64,000 nt of DNA from NCBI GenBank assembly GCA_045633565.1, contig JAZQYO010000026.1:7008-71007 (forward strand), given 5' to 3'. Positions within the stretch are counted from its first letter, which is position 1. Each line of letters opens with the position of its first letter. The position numbers and the translations under genes are program-made. This DNA is from RGIG7450 sp045633565. Its GTDB lineage: Bacteria; Bacillota; Clostridia; RUG12999. The notes under the pieces are model-generated. The model was given only the letters and a program-made list of their open reading frames with translations. It was not told the origin of the DNA and searched no databases. Below, piece after piece: positions 27,646 to 36,454 of this stretch.

Positions 27646-28335
27646 TTAATTTAAACCATCTCCATTTGTATCCGCAACGATTTTTCCGTCACTTAATTGA
27701 ATTATTCTATTGGTCTTATTTGCTATTGACATATCGTGGGTAATAATAATTACAGTAGAACCTTCATCGTGTAATGATTTCAAAATATTCAAAATTTCCA
27801 CACCTGTTTTTGAATCCAAAGCACCCGTTGGTTCATCCGCTAATATAATTGATGGTTTTGCAACGATAGCTCTCGCTATTGCTACTCTTTGTTGCTGACC
27901 ACCTGAAAGTTGTGATGGTAAATTGTTTTGCCTATCAGCCAATCCCACTATTTCCAAAGCTTCTATTGCATACTTTCTCCTTGCTTTTCGTGTTAACCCA
28001 TAATACAATAGTGGCAATTCCACATTTTCAAGTATAGTCAACTTTTGTATTAAATTGTATTGTTGAAAAATAAAACCTATTTCACGATTTCTCAAGTGAG
28101 CTTGTTCAATGGCATCCAATGTGCTAACATCTTTATTGTTTAATAAATATGTTCCGCCGGAAGGTACATCAAGACATCCCAAAATATTCATACAAGTAGA
28201 TTTACCCGAACCTGATGCACCTACAATAGAAACAAACTCTCCGTCATTGATAATCAAAGAAACTCCATCTAAAGCTCTAATTTCTCTTTCTCCATCTTTA
28301 TACAATTTAAAAATATTTGATAATTCTATCATCAA
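27646..28335 (-). CDS. MacB/LolD-type ABC ATPase
   Basis: ABC ATP-binding protein, 229 aa, with Walker A GASGSGKS, Q-loop FQQYNL, signature LSGGQQQRVAIARA, Walker B IILADEPTGALD and the H-loop THD. The LolD/MacB-type partner of the FtsX-like permease immediately downstream. It lies 8 nt after the adaptor gene. Together they form a tripartite-like exporter; export of or immunity to the encoded peptides is inferred from context. Confidence 0.92.
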   Translation of the reverse strand: MMIELSNIFKLYKDGEREIRALDGVSLIINDGEFVSIVGASGSGKSTCMNILGCLDVPSGGTYLLNNKDVSTLDAIEQAHLRNREIGFIFQQYNLIQKLTILENVELPLLYYGLTRKARRKYAIEALEIVGLADRQNNLPSQLSGGQQQRVAIARAIVAKPSIILADEPTGALDSKTGVEILNILKSLHDEGSTVIIITHDMSIANKTNRIIQLSDGKIVADTNGDGLN

Positions 28336-28343
28336 ATCACCTA

Positions 28344-29945
28344 TTATTCTGTTTCTCCAAAGACAACTACACTATCATCTTCTTTAAGACCACTTATAAT
28401 CTCGATATATTCACCGCCATTCAAACCAACTTCAACTTCAATTTCTTTTGTTAATTGCTTGTTTGAATCTTTATTTAAAATAGTAACTATGTTACCTCTA
28501 TTAACTGCATAAGAGGGAACCATAAGGACATCCTCTCTTGAATCAATTTCCATAGTTGCAGTAACATTCATACCGGGAATAAGCACCTCTGTATCTTCCG
28601 TAAGATTTATCACAATCTTCACCGGATATACCGTAACATTATCTTCTGTAATACCCACCGTACTTATGTTATCCACATATCCTGAATATGTTTCGGCATT
28701 ATATGCATCAGGAACAATGGAAACTTCTTGACCTTCATAAACATCTTTAATGTCAGTTTCATCTACATTTATGTAGAATATCAAAGAAGACAAATCCTCT
28801 ATTCTTGCCATTGAACCATCGACAGTACTAGTATTAAGTTTTTCGCCCGCTTTAGCACGTTTTTCTACAACTTTGCCCGAAATAGGAGCTGTTATTTTAT
28901 AATCATTTAATTGCTCATTATAGCTATCAAGAGTAAACTGAGCATCGCTTATTGCAGATTTATTATCTGAAAGTTGTTTTTCTAAAGCAGAATTATATAT
29001 TGTTGCAACATTTGTTCCTACCGAAACAGAGTCACCAACTTTTTTGCTTATCGATTTAACTGTCCCACTTGCTTCAGAACGTATTGTGTATGTTTGTGCA
29101 TAGTTAAAACTACCAATTGAGTTGCAAGCATATTCACCAACTAAAGCTGAAGCTTTATCACCTGATTTTATAGCACCGGGATTCTGGACTCTGATTTCAA
29201 TAGATGTCACGGGAACGCCATGTGTATTCAACAATGTACCCGTTGCTTTATATGAAACAGTTCCGTGAACTTTTTTACTTGAGCCTTGTATTTGTACAGT
29301 TGCACTTTGACCTACAGAAATATTCTGTGCATCTTCTGCAAGAAAGTCTATTGTTAGAATCATGTTATCAAAATCTATAACATCAGCAATTTCAGCACCT
29401 TCAGATACAACATCGCCTTCTTTTATATGTAATTTAGTTATTGAACCGGAAACATTAGATGTAATTGATAGTTTAGACATTTCAGCTTGTGTTTGTCTAT
29501 ATGTTTCCTGAGCTTTCGCTAAATCATTTTTAGCAATTTTAATATTTTTGTCTAGTTCAGTATGACTTATCAAATATAATAAATCTCCCTTTTCAACCAT
29601 TTGTCCTTCTTCAAAATAGTCCTCTAATATATCACCATCAACTAGAGAAGTAATATCGTAGTGATTGATAGCTTCAATAGTGCCACGACCTTCAACATTC
29701 CTTACAACATCCCCACGTTTAACTTCTATGATTGTCGCATTTTCCATCTGTCTAATATTAGCATCTTGAATTGTATTCTTAATATAAATTACTAATAAAA
29801 TAATTACAATTATAGCGACTATACCAAAAGTACTTAATATACCCGTGACCAACTTGTTGTCTAGTTTAAATTTTTTATTTAATTTTTTTGTATATTTTTT
29901 GCTTTTTTTTCTTCTGAATTCGCTTTCAGGGATGTTTAATGGCAT
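28344..29945 (-). CDS. HlyD/MacA-like membrane fusion (adaptor) protein
   Basis: Periplasmic-adaptor-type protein in a Gram-positive setting, 533 aa. After a very basic N-terminus (RRKKSKKYTKKLNKK) comes one membrane segment (about 31-55), then a lipoyl/biotinyl-like half (RGDVVRNVEGRG...LVDGDILEDYFEEGQMVEKGD), a helical hairpin, a second lipoyl half and beta-barrel domains. First of the adaptor-ATPase-permease trio, 18 nt after the ABC-2 permease gene. Confidence 0.88.
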   Translation of the reverse strand: MPLNIPESEFRRKKSKKYTKKLNKKFKLDNKLVTGILSTFGIVAIIVIILLVIYIKNTIQDANIRQMENATIIEVKRGDVVRNVEGRGTIEAINHYDITSLVDGDILEDYFEEGQMVEKGDLLYLISHTELDKNIKIAKNDLAKAQETYRQTQAEMSKLSITSNVSGSITKLHIKEGDVVSEGAEIADVIDFDNMILTIDFLAEDAQNISVGQSATVQIQGSSKKVHGTVSYKATGTLLNTHGVPVTSIEIRVQNPGAIKSGDKASALVGEYACNSIGSFNYAQTYTIRSEASGTVKSISKKVGDSVSVGTNVATIYNSALEKQLSDNKSAISDAQFTLDSYNEQLNDYKITAPISGKVVEKRAKAGEKLNTSTVDGSMARIEDLSSLIFYINVDETDIKDVYEGQEVSIVPDAYNAETYSGYVDNISTVGITEDNVTVYPVKIVINLTEDTEVLIPGMNVTATMEIDSREDVLMVPSYAVNRGNIVTILNKDSNKQLTKEIEVEVGLNGGEYIEIISGLKEDDSVVVFGETE

Positions 29946-29963
29946 ACTATCGTCCTCTCAAAA

Positions 29964-30761
29964 TTACTCGTTAATATCAAATCTATTAAACCAAATTGTA
30001 CCAACAACTATTGTTAGTATGCAATAAAGAGCTATCGAAATAAATGAATAAATTATCATATCCGAACTTAACTGCATACTTGAAAATTCATCCATATAAG
30101 TAGAAGGGAATATATAACCTAAATAATAGAAAGCATAACTCTTGCTTTGTAAAGTTGCGACAGTAGAAAGCAATATATTTTCTAAAATGCTGATAGCAAA
30201 ATATGAAATTACAATTATGGTTTCGTTATGTATTAATATGGAAAGTACAATAGCTAATCCTGAATATGATACATGGGATATTCCTACTCTCAGAGCAATG
30301 AATAATATATTCAGTATTTGCATTATTGAAAATTCTGTACCCCAACCGTACATGATTGTTGCTACCAAAGTTGTAAATACAGCCATAAATAATGTTATAC
30401 CAACAACTGTAATTGAAAACGCAATATACTTACCTACAAAAATTTCATTTCTTGTTAAATCGGTAGTGAACAGATTTCTAATCGTTTTCTTAGAAAAGTC
30501 AGATGTAAAGAAAAATACAATTAGAAAAGGAATAAAATAATAAAACAACGAATTGAAGTCCATTATTGAAAATGCTTCAAATCCCGTTTTTACTATAAAA
30601 GTATCTTCTACAGTGGAATAATCAAGATTTCCCCACAAGCAGATTAACTTTACAATAGACACCATATTTAACATTACCCAAATTACAGAGAATGTCAAAA
30701 GAACTTTTATAGACTTACTTTTGAGAAACTTATAAAGCTCTGCTTTAACAATATTTGACAT
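29964..30761 (-). CDS. ABC-2 type permease
   Basis: Six-segment membrane protein, 265 aa, of the ABC-2 exporter family (opening MSNIVKAELYKFLKSKSIK, like lantibiotic immunity and bacteriocin permeases). The ATG at 30761 has AAGGAGGG upstream and lies inside the end of the ATPase gene (17-nt overlap). Pairs with the ATPase at 30745-31665; probable self-immunity exporter. Confidence 0.85.
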   Translation of the reverse strand: MSNIVKAELYKFLKSKSIKVLLTFSVIWVMLNMVSIVKLICLWGNLDYSTVEDTFIVKTGFEAFSIMDFNSLFYYFIPFLIVFFFTSDFSKKTIRNLFTTDLTRNEIFVGKYIAFSITVVGITLFMAVFTTLVATIMYGWGTEFSIMQILNILFIALRVGISHVSYSGLAIVLSILIHNETIIVISYFAISILENILLSTVATLQSKSYAFYYLGYIFPSTYMDEFSSMQLSSDMIIYSFISIALYCILTIVVGTIWFNRFDINE

Positions 30762-31665
30762 TTTCGTTCCCTCCTTCGGTGTAAAGCATAAACAATTCAC
30801 TCATTGATACATTCGATATTCTAACATCCAATCCTATATTTTCATTTCGCAGACGCTCGGAAAAATCATTGAGTTTTTTCAATGATACTTCATCGTTTCC
30901 TTTATTAACTAATCTTATCGTATTAGCGATACTATCTACAAAAAATATTCTTAAATCGGATTCATGTTTTTTGATAAAATCTTTTTTTGCTTCCTCATTA
31001 TCAAACTGTAAATCAATACATTTTGTGACTATCTCTATTTCTTCTTTTTTAAACTCAGTCACAATTTTTGAATTATGTAAAATGGCATAGTGAGTTGCAA
31101 GATTATCTGTTTCTCGAATCAAATGACTAGAAAGGAAAATAGTAACTCCTCTTTCTTTATTTAAGCGATATAATAAATCTTTAACTTCGATAATTCCTGC
31201 AGGATCTAAACCGTTAAGAGGTTCATCTAAAATGATGAAACTCGGATTGCCCATAATTGCTCTTGCCAAAGCTAATCGCTGTTTCATTCCTAATGAGTAT
31301 TTTTTTACCTTTTTCTTATTTTTCCAATCCAACCCAAGAAATTCCAACGAAGATTTAATTTCGTCATCTCCGCATCCAATAAGCAATGCATAATACTTAA
31401 GATTTTCATATGCATTCATATTCTCAAAAAATGTAGGTGTTTCAATGATTGCTCCGATACCGTTATCATTATCGTTATAATTAAACTCACATTCTCCTGA
31501 ATCGGTTTCTACCATTCCTAATGCTATTTTCATCATAGTTGTTTTTCCGGCACCATTTAAACCAAGAAGAAAAAATATACTTCCTTCCGGTATAAATAAA
31601 CTCATGTTTTTCAGGACTTCTTGTCCTTTATAATTTTTGCAGACATTGCTATATCGTATATTCAT
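30745..31665 (-). CDS. ABC transporter ATP-binding protein (BcrA/LanF-like)
   Basis: ATPase of 306 aa with Walker A GLNGAGKTT, signature YSLGMKQRLALARA, Walker B FIILDEPLNGLDP and switch histidine SSH. The C-terminal extension after residue 210 is typical of BcrA/LanF-type immunity transporters. Operates with the permease downstream; placed directly behind the Yip1-like gene. Confidence 0.9.
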   Translation of the reverse strand: MNIRYSNVCKNYKGQEVLKNMSLFIPEGSIFFLLGLNGAGKTTMMKIALGMVETDSGECEFNYNDNDNGIGAIIETPTFFENMNAYENLKYYALLIGCGDDEIKSSLEFLGLDWKNKKKVKKYSLGMKQRLALARAIMGNPSFIILDEPLNGLDPAGIIEVKDLLYRLNKERGVTIFLSSHLIRETDNLATHYAILHNSKIVTEFKKEEIEIVTKCIDLQFDNEEAKKDFIKKHESDLRIFFVDSIANTIRLVNKGNDEVSLKKLNDFSERLRNENIGLDVRISNVSMSELFMLYTEGGNENVKYC

Positions 31666-31681
31666 CGTTCATCCTCCTTGT

Positions 31682-32191
31682 TTAGCTTGGTATTGTTAAG
31701 AAAATTGAAGCTATTCCAACAATTATACTTATAGCTATGTTTTTCTTTTTGCTTGTTTCATTTATTATTATAGGTAAGTACTTGTAAGTTGATATTGCCG
31801 TTAATACATAAAAAGGAATAAAACTTATCAACCCAACAGTTCCGTATGTATAAAAAGCATTTCCAACAGTTAAGAAACCAACCGTATTAGTTGCTATTGT
31901 TAATGGGAAATACATTAGAGAACAAGCAGAAAGATGCATGAATTTTTTTATATCAAATTCTGTTCCTAATGCAGCTCCAACAAAGTAAGCTATAACAGCC
32001 AAAGCAACTATTGTAAGACTATGCGTAAAAATCGGTGTAATTATTGCGATTGCTATTGAAAGCAAAATTGGCAACCCCGTTCCTTTAACTACATCAAAAT
32101 TTAAAACTAAGTTCAACAACGAAAGTAGAACACTACATCCGAATGATATAAATAATTTCGTTTTTAAAGGTAATTCACTAATCTTTTTCAT
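31682..32191 (-). CDS. Yip1-like multi-pass membrane protein
   Basis: A 169-aa protein with about five hydrophobic segments, resembling Yip1-domain membrane proteins (the AYFVGAALGTEFDIKKFMHLSACS region matches the family's style). Located between the DUF95 protein and the immunity-like ABC transporter. It may take part in peptide maturation or immunity; that is inferred from position alone. Confidence 0.6.
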   Translation of the reverse strand: MKKISELPLKTKLFISFGCSVLLSLLNLVLNFDVVKGTGLPILLSIAIAIITPIFTHSLTIVALAVIAYFVGAALGTEFDIKKFMHLSACSLMYFPLTIATNTVGFLTVGNAFYTYGTVGLISFIPFYVLTAISTYKYLPIIINETSKKKNIAISIIVGIASIFLTIPS

Positions 32192-32204
32192 GTTATCCTC
32201 CTAT

Positions 32205-32714
32205 TTATACAATTATATTAATGAAGTATGGTGTTACAAATGCTTCAATTGCAGCACAAAATGCCACAAACAATATATGTAAAAGAAATATTAATACATA
32301 TTTCTTAAAATTCGTTCTTATAAATTTTTCGCCTTTATTAACGATATAACCGGTTGCTAAAATACATGGTATTTCAAATATTCCATGTGGCAATAAAAGC
32401 AGGAGAAGTCCTATATTACTTTTAAGTATAAATCCAACTGTATAACCAAGCACCATTCCGTTAACGCCATATAGACAGTAAGCCACTCTATTCGTAAAGA
32501 TAATAGAAATATAGAATACGCATATCAAAAATCCGTTGTTCTTGAACAACTCAATAAACTTATCAATTCCATATATTTCATTGAAATTATTATACCCCGT
32601 TTCCATTAACGGTTTTTCAAAAATTAATCCCACTATGATTCCCAAAGCCATTGCAAGAAAATATATTTTTGATGGATAAGCCATAAAGCCTAACTTTTTG
32701 CAAATCTTGTTCAT
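32205..32714 (-). CDS. DUF95/SpoIIM-family membrane protein of the bacteriocin locus
   Basis: A 169-aa integral membrane protein with the DUF95 (stage II sporulation protein M) signature LLLLLPHGIFEIPCILATG and four or five membrane spans. Stand-alone DUF95 proteins next to hydrophobic precursors are a constant feature of circular bacteriocin clusters (for example AS-48 and garvicin ML), where they are needed for production. It is the first gene after the two precursors. Confidence 0.85.
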   Translation of the reverse strand: MNKICKKLGFMAYPSKIYFLAMALGIIVGLIFEKPLMETGYNNFNEIYGIDKFIELFKNNGFLICVFYISIIFTNRVAYCLYGVNGMVLGYTVGFILKSNIGLLLLLLPHGIFEIPCILATGYIVNKGEKFIRTNFKKYVLIFLLHILFVAFCAAIEAFVTPYFINIIV

Positions 32715-32764
32715 ATATAATCACACTCTTTAAATTTTGTATTTAATTTAGTAAAAGAAGCTCG

Positions 32765-32800
32765 ACAATGGCAAGCTTGGCTCTCAAAGCTCGCCACGTC
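32765..32800 (-). other. Hairpin between precursors and the export genes
   Basis: On the minus strand GGCGAGCTT and AAGCTTGCC form a stem with an 8-nt loop, without a proper T-run behind it. It could be a partial terminator or RNA-stabilising element that favours high precursor expression over the downstream genes. Confidence 0.5.
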
Positions 32801-32843
32801 TTACTTACATTATAATGTTGCTATGTAACTTTTTGGGTAGTGA

Positions 32844-33095
32844 TTATTCGCCAACTACTGTTAAGCCAACAAGTACTACTTTAATCCAAGTTGCAACAGG
32901 GCAGAAAATAGCAATCAAAGTAGCTACTTTAGAAAAAGCATTTGCATATTTGATTGATAATGCTAACCACTTAGGCATCTTCTTGCCAGTGTGCTGATAT
33001 ACGATATTGATGATACCGAACTGCATCATTGCACAGAGAAGAGCTGTTGCAGCCAAAGACACATTAGTTACGCTTCTTTTAATTGCGTTTGTCAT
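32844..33095 (-). CDS. Bacteriocin-like precursor, copy 2
   Basis: An 83-residue hydrophobic peptide, 73/83 identical to the copy just upstream. It has a short basic, helical N-terminus (MTNAIKRS, about 27 residues to FG) followed by a hydrophobic helical core with KKMPKWLALSIKY and ATWIKVVLVG. Spacing of the Pro-x-Trp and the later Trp resembles the gassericin A/butyrivibriocin AR10 group of circular bacteriocins. Ribosome site GGAGG. Cleavage point and cyclisation are not known. Confidence 0.65.
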   Translation of the reverse strand: MTNAIKRSVTNVSLAATALLCAMMQFGIINIVYQHTGKKMPKWLALSIKYANAFSKVATLIAIFCPVATWIKVVLVGLTVVGE

Positions 33096-33130
33096 GATCG
33101 TTTCCTCCGAACTTCAAACCGTATTAGGTA

Positions 33131-33382
33131 TTAGTCGCCAACAAGTGTTAAGCCAACAAGTACTACTTTAATCCAAGTTGCAACAGGGCAGAAAAGTGCA
33201 ATTAAGGTTGAAACCTTAGAAAGAGCACTTGCGTACTTGATTGACAATGCTAACCACTTAGGCATCTTCTTACCTGTGTGCTGATACACGATATTGATGA
33301 TGCCGAACTGCATCATTGTGCAGAGAAGAGCTGTTGCAGCCATAGAAAGGTTTGTTGCGCTTCTTTTAATTGCATTTGTCAT
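33131..33382 (-). CDS. Bacteriocin-like precursor, copy 1
   Basis: Twin of the downstream precursor, 83 aa; the ATG at 33382 follows GGAGG by 8 nt, whereas an in-frame codon at 33427 would add 15 residues absent from the twin. The ten substitutions are conservative (for example A9V, M14L, S52N, L54F, D83E), so both copies appear maintained by selection. The pair is followed by DUF95 and ABC genes, which supports a circular or leader-less bacteriocin. An acidic last residue would be unusual for a circular core. Confidence 0.65.
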   Translation of the reverse strand: MTNAIKRSATNLSMAATALLCTMMQFGIINIVYQHTGKKMPKWLALSIKYASALSKVSTLIALFCPVATWIKVVLVGLTLVGD

Positions 33383-33450
33383 GTTTGTTTCCTCCATTTT
33401 GAAAATGATATATATTTTACCTGACATCTATGATGCCAGGGAGAGCCCAC

Positions 33451-34875
33451 TTATCTTAAGACTTTGTGTGAAACTCGAATTGTCATCAACACTATTATGA
33501 TGTTTATAATAGTCATAATTGCTGATGAAAAGTATTGGTTTATAGGAAATAAAAATGTTGAAACCACTATCATAAGTGATGGAGTAAATACAACAATTTT
33601 AATTATTCCATTTATAAAAAGTAACAAGTTATCAGATGTGTTTTCATTTTTATATATTCCAAAAAATATCAACTCTGAAGATAGCGAAAGCATTAAAAAA
33701 CTTAAATATGTTACTGCTAACAATGAAGAATTTATATCATAAGCATTAAAAAAATCTATAACACCAATCATCAATAGTCCTATTGCAAATTGATTCGCCA
33801 AGTATGGAATTGATATTTTGACGAACTTCGTAATAGGTGTTTCCGGAATCAAGTGAATGTAATGTTTTTTGAATTCTGTTTCAAAAATATCCAACCCAAA
33901 AATAAAACCGGATAATAAGGCATATACAAGCAAGAATATACATCCAATTGACGTTCCGTATGCATCACCAAATGTTTCACATAGTCCAACGCATAGAATT
34001 GCAAGTATAATCCCAAAGATTGCAATTACAACTTGCTTAATCTGAAAGGCTTTATTACGCCACATTTCTACATATATTTTTTTACATATACTAGTGACAT
34101 TTTTCTCTTTATATTCTTTTGAAGAAGTTTCCCAATCTAGTTGCGTATCTATAATAGGATTTGTTTCAGAATCACCTAAAAATACTTTTTTACAAGCTCT
34201 TAATACAAAGGTGAACAAACAAAAGCTAATGTTAGCTATTAGAAAACCAACTTGTGAATTTTTATATAATCCTATTATTCTTTCTGTCTTATTTGTAGCG
34301 AAATCGTATTTAGAAAGATAATACCATATAAAAGACAGAAATATAACACAACAGATAGTTGAAATTACCTTTGCTAATGATTTGACACTTTTTTTATTTA
34401 TTAAGCAACTATATAACAAAGAAAAAACATTAATTTCGGCAATAATTGATAATATCGCTATACTTATCATCAGCGGAAGCTCATGTGTGTTTTCCATGCA
34501 AAAATACAATACAAAATATGCAAAAGAAAAAACATTCGCACAAACTAAAAAAACACATTTTTTCCTAAACTCATAATTGCATATATCAATAGCTCGTATG
34601 GGAGAAGTAAGCAAAAACTGCTTGTCTGCATTTTTTATATTAAAGTTTTTTGAAAAAGCAAAATATGCGAAACCTAATAACCATAACCCAATTATGAGAA
34701 TAAAATATATAGCTATTAGCAAGTCACCGTTTTCTATTGTTATCCTCTCATTGCTAAACAAATCCGAGGCAAACGTGAACAACACAAAAGCGATTACTAA
34801 AATGTATTTAGCCTGAAGTAAATTCTTTAGCTTATTTTTAATTGTGCATATTTCTAAAAAGCTAATAGCATCCAC
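33451..34875 (-). CDS. ABC exporter permease
   Basis: A 474-aa protein with about 12 hydrophobic segments and a short cytoplasmic loop in the middle (NPIIDTQLDWETSSKEYKEK). Encoded 2 nt after an ABC ATPase and therefore its membrane partner. It resembles bacteriocin-related ABC permeases only loosely; family not recognised. Confidence 0.75.
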   Translation of the reverse strand: MDAISFLEICTIKNKLKNLLQAKYILVIAFVLFTFASDLFSNERITIENGDLLIAIYFILIIGLWLLGFAYFAFSKNFNIKNADKQFLLTSPIRAIDICNYEFRKKCVFLVCANVFSFAYFVLYFCMENTHELPLMISIAILSIIAEINVFSLLYSCLINKKSVKSLAKVISTICCVIFLSFIWYYLSKYDFATNKTERIIGLYKNSQVGFLIANISFCLFTFVLRACKKVFLGDSETNPIIDTQLDWETSSKEYKEKNVTSICKKIYVEMWRNKAFQIKQVVIAIFGIILAILCVGLCETFGDAYGTSIGCIFLLVYALLSGFIFGLDIFETEFKKHYIHLIPETPITKFVKISIPYLANQFAIGLLMIGVIDFFNAYDINSSLLAVTYLSFLMLSLSSELIFFGIYKNENTSDNLLLFINGIIKIVVFTPSLMIVVSTFLFPINQYFSSAIMTIINIIIVLMTIRVSHKVLR

Positions 34876-34877
34876 TT

Positions 34878-35579
34878 TTATTCCTCCATTTTTATTTTTA
34901 AATTCATAAAAATATCTTCCAATTGTTTTTGACCTGATAAAGCGCTTTTTTCATATTCAGAAAGCAACACACCGCCTGAAATTACTATTGCTTTATCCCA
35001 TAGCTCCTCTACACTTTCTAAAATGTGAGTACTTATCAAAATTGTACATCCCTCATTTTTGAGTTCTTTCATAATTTCTTTTAATTCTTGTATTGCAAAT
35101 ATATCAAGTCCAACAAATGGCTCATCAAAAATAATTACTTTGGGGTTTATAAGCAAAGCACAACATATATTTAATTTTTGCTTCATTCCCTTTGAAAGTT
35201 CTTTGCCAATTTTTCTGCTATGTTCTGTTAAATCAAAGCGTTCAAGAAGTTTTATGGATTCCTTTTCCCAATTTTTCAACTTATAAGCCTTTGCAATAAA
35301 TTGCAAATGTTCTGATATTGTCAAATAATCATATACTTCTGCAACTTCGGGTACATAACCCAACACTTTCTTAGCTTCAATACTATTGCTTTTGTACCCG
35401 TCTATATAAGCTTCACCTGAACAGTTAAGAGTTCCAATTATGCAATTAATGGTTGTTGTTTTTCCGGCTCCGTTTGGACCAACTAAAATGCCAATTTCAC
35501 CGCTTCGCAATTCAAAACTAATATTTTCAATTATCTTCTTTTTTCTAATCGTCATAGACAGTCTTTTTGTGATTAGCAT
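34878..35579 (-). CDS. ABC transporter ATP-binding protein
   Basis: ATPase of 233 aa with Walker A GPNGAGKTT, signature LSKGMKQKLNICCALL, Walker B VIIFDEPFVGLD and STH switch. The start overlaps the tetR end by 7 nt. Forms an exporter with the 474-aa permease; the pair precedes the precursor genes in the same operon and may give immunity or export. Confidence 0.9.
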   Translation of the reverse strand: MLITKRLSMTIRKKKIIENISFELRSGEIGILVGPNGAGKTTTINCIIGTLNCSGEAYIDGYKSNSIEAKKVLGYVPEVAEVYDYLTISEHLQFIAKAYKLKNWEKESIKLLERFDLTEHSRKIGKELSKGMKQKLNICCALLINPKVIIFDEPFVGLDIFAIQELKEIMKELKNEGCTILISTHILESVEELWDKAIVISGGVLLSEYEKSALSGQKQLEDIFMNLKIKMEE

Positions 35580-36130
35580 GATATTCCCTCAATCTTTTGA
35601 TAAATATAATTTAATTTTTCCGAAACCAATTCACTATTTTCCCACAAGCAAAAATCATGAATCGTTGCAACAAACAACAAATAGTACGGTCTTAACATAT
35701 CGTGGGGAACATGATAAATATCAGATAACTCACGAGAGTAATTCATATACTTTCCGTATATGGGTAATAATTTATCCCTGCATTTTTCGCCATATTTAGG
35801 GCTTGAAATTACCTGATAAATATATCGCATCATTGATTTCTCATTTGATAACATTTCAAATGCTTTCACGAATAAAGTTTTTAAATTGGGTGTTTCATCA
35901 AATGATAATGCTGCAATCTTTTTGTCAAGAGTGTTCATATATCTAACTGCACACTCAACAACAATTTCATCTTTAGAATCAAAGTAAATATACAATGCCG
36001 CTTTATAAGTTTTGCAATAATTTGCTAACTCATTAATGCTTGTATTCTCCAATCCTTGTTTTACAAATAATTCAAAGCATTTATCCAAGAGTTGATTTTT
36101 CTTTTGTTCTTTATGCTCCTCGCTAAGCAC
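35573..36130 (-). CDS. TetR-family regulator of the bacteriocin-like operon
   Basis: TetR-type repressor, about 185 aa, with an N-terminal helix-turn-helix (LLDKCFELFVKQGLENTSINELANYCKTYKAALYIYFDSKDEI) and a divergent ligand-binding domain. Of two GTG codons, 36130 has AGAGG 8 nt upstream, whereas 36139 lies within that site. First gene of the operon with the ABC pair and the precursors, so probably autoregulatory via the palindrome at 36159-36176. Confidence 0.88.
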   Translation of the reverse strand: MLSEEHKEQKKNQLLDKCFELFVKQGLENTSINELANYCKTYKAALYIYFDSKDEIVVECAVRYMNTLDKKIAALSFDETPNLKTLFVKAFEMLSNEKSMMRYIYQVISSPKYGEKCRDKLLPIYGKYMNYSRELSDIYHVPHDMLRPYYLLFVATIHDFCLWENSELVSEKLNYIYQKIEGISC

Positions 36131-36158
36131 AACAAACACCTCTTTTAAAAATCCATAC

Positions 36159-36176
36159 CGACCGGTAGGTATATTT
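36159..36176. promoter_or_regulatory. TetR-type operator
   Basis: Imperfect palindrome ATACCGACCGGTAGGTAT, centred on ACCGGT, of the kind bound by TetR-family repressors. Located about 30 nt upstream of the tetR start. Confidence 0.7.
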
Positions 36177-36194
36177 TTTGCCTAAAAAAAATAG

Positions 36195-36228
36195 TTTTCA
36201 CCACATAATTGTGATTATGTGGTGAAAA
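36195..36228 (-). terminator. Left crossover-like palindrome, also a terminator
   Basis: Perfect 15-bp arms (TTTTCACCACATAAT and its complement) around TGTG; on the minus strand CTATTTTTTTT follows, making an intrinsic terminator ahead of tetR. The central 23 bp (36200-36222) recur in inverted orientation at 36432-36454. Confidence 0.8.
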
Positions 36229-36454
36229 CAGAACAACAAGTGTCATTTGTTTGCAAATTTAGGCACGAAAACAAGACCGATGTTAGTCAATAAAGTTTCA
36301 TCGGTCAATTTTTGATGTCTATTTTTGTGCATATCGGAGATTTTTTGTAATTTATACTAAAATTATTGATTTTTTGTGTTGTGTGTGATATAATATTTTA
36401 TGTATTTTTAATGGTTGTTTTTATAAGTGTTCCACATAATCACAATTATGTGGT
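36200..36454. other. Candidate invertible promoter segment
   Basis: Two 23-bp sites, each a near-palindrome with an asymmetric centre (TGTG left, CACA right), lie in inverted orientation and enclose 209 bp. Inside are a plus-strand promoter and a hairpin with 8-bp arms GACCGATG/CATCGGTC. A tyrosine recombinase gene abuts the right site. Sites made of symmetric arms plus an asymmetric spacer are what such recombinases use. In this orientation the promoter points away from tetR. Confidence 0.65.
36366..36394 (+). promoter_or_regulatory. Promoter inside the candidate invertible segment
   Basis: TTGATT, 17-nt spacer, TATAAT. Transcripts would start near 36401 and end at the hairpin 36432-36463, giving an RNA of about 60 nt unless the segment inverts. 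Confidence 0.75.

Noticed and set aside
33131..33427. 98-residue form of bacteriocin precursor 1
   Set aside because: The extra 15 residues have no counterpart in the twin peptide, and the ribosome site GGAGG fits the ATG at 33382.
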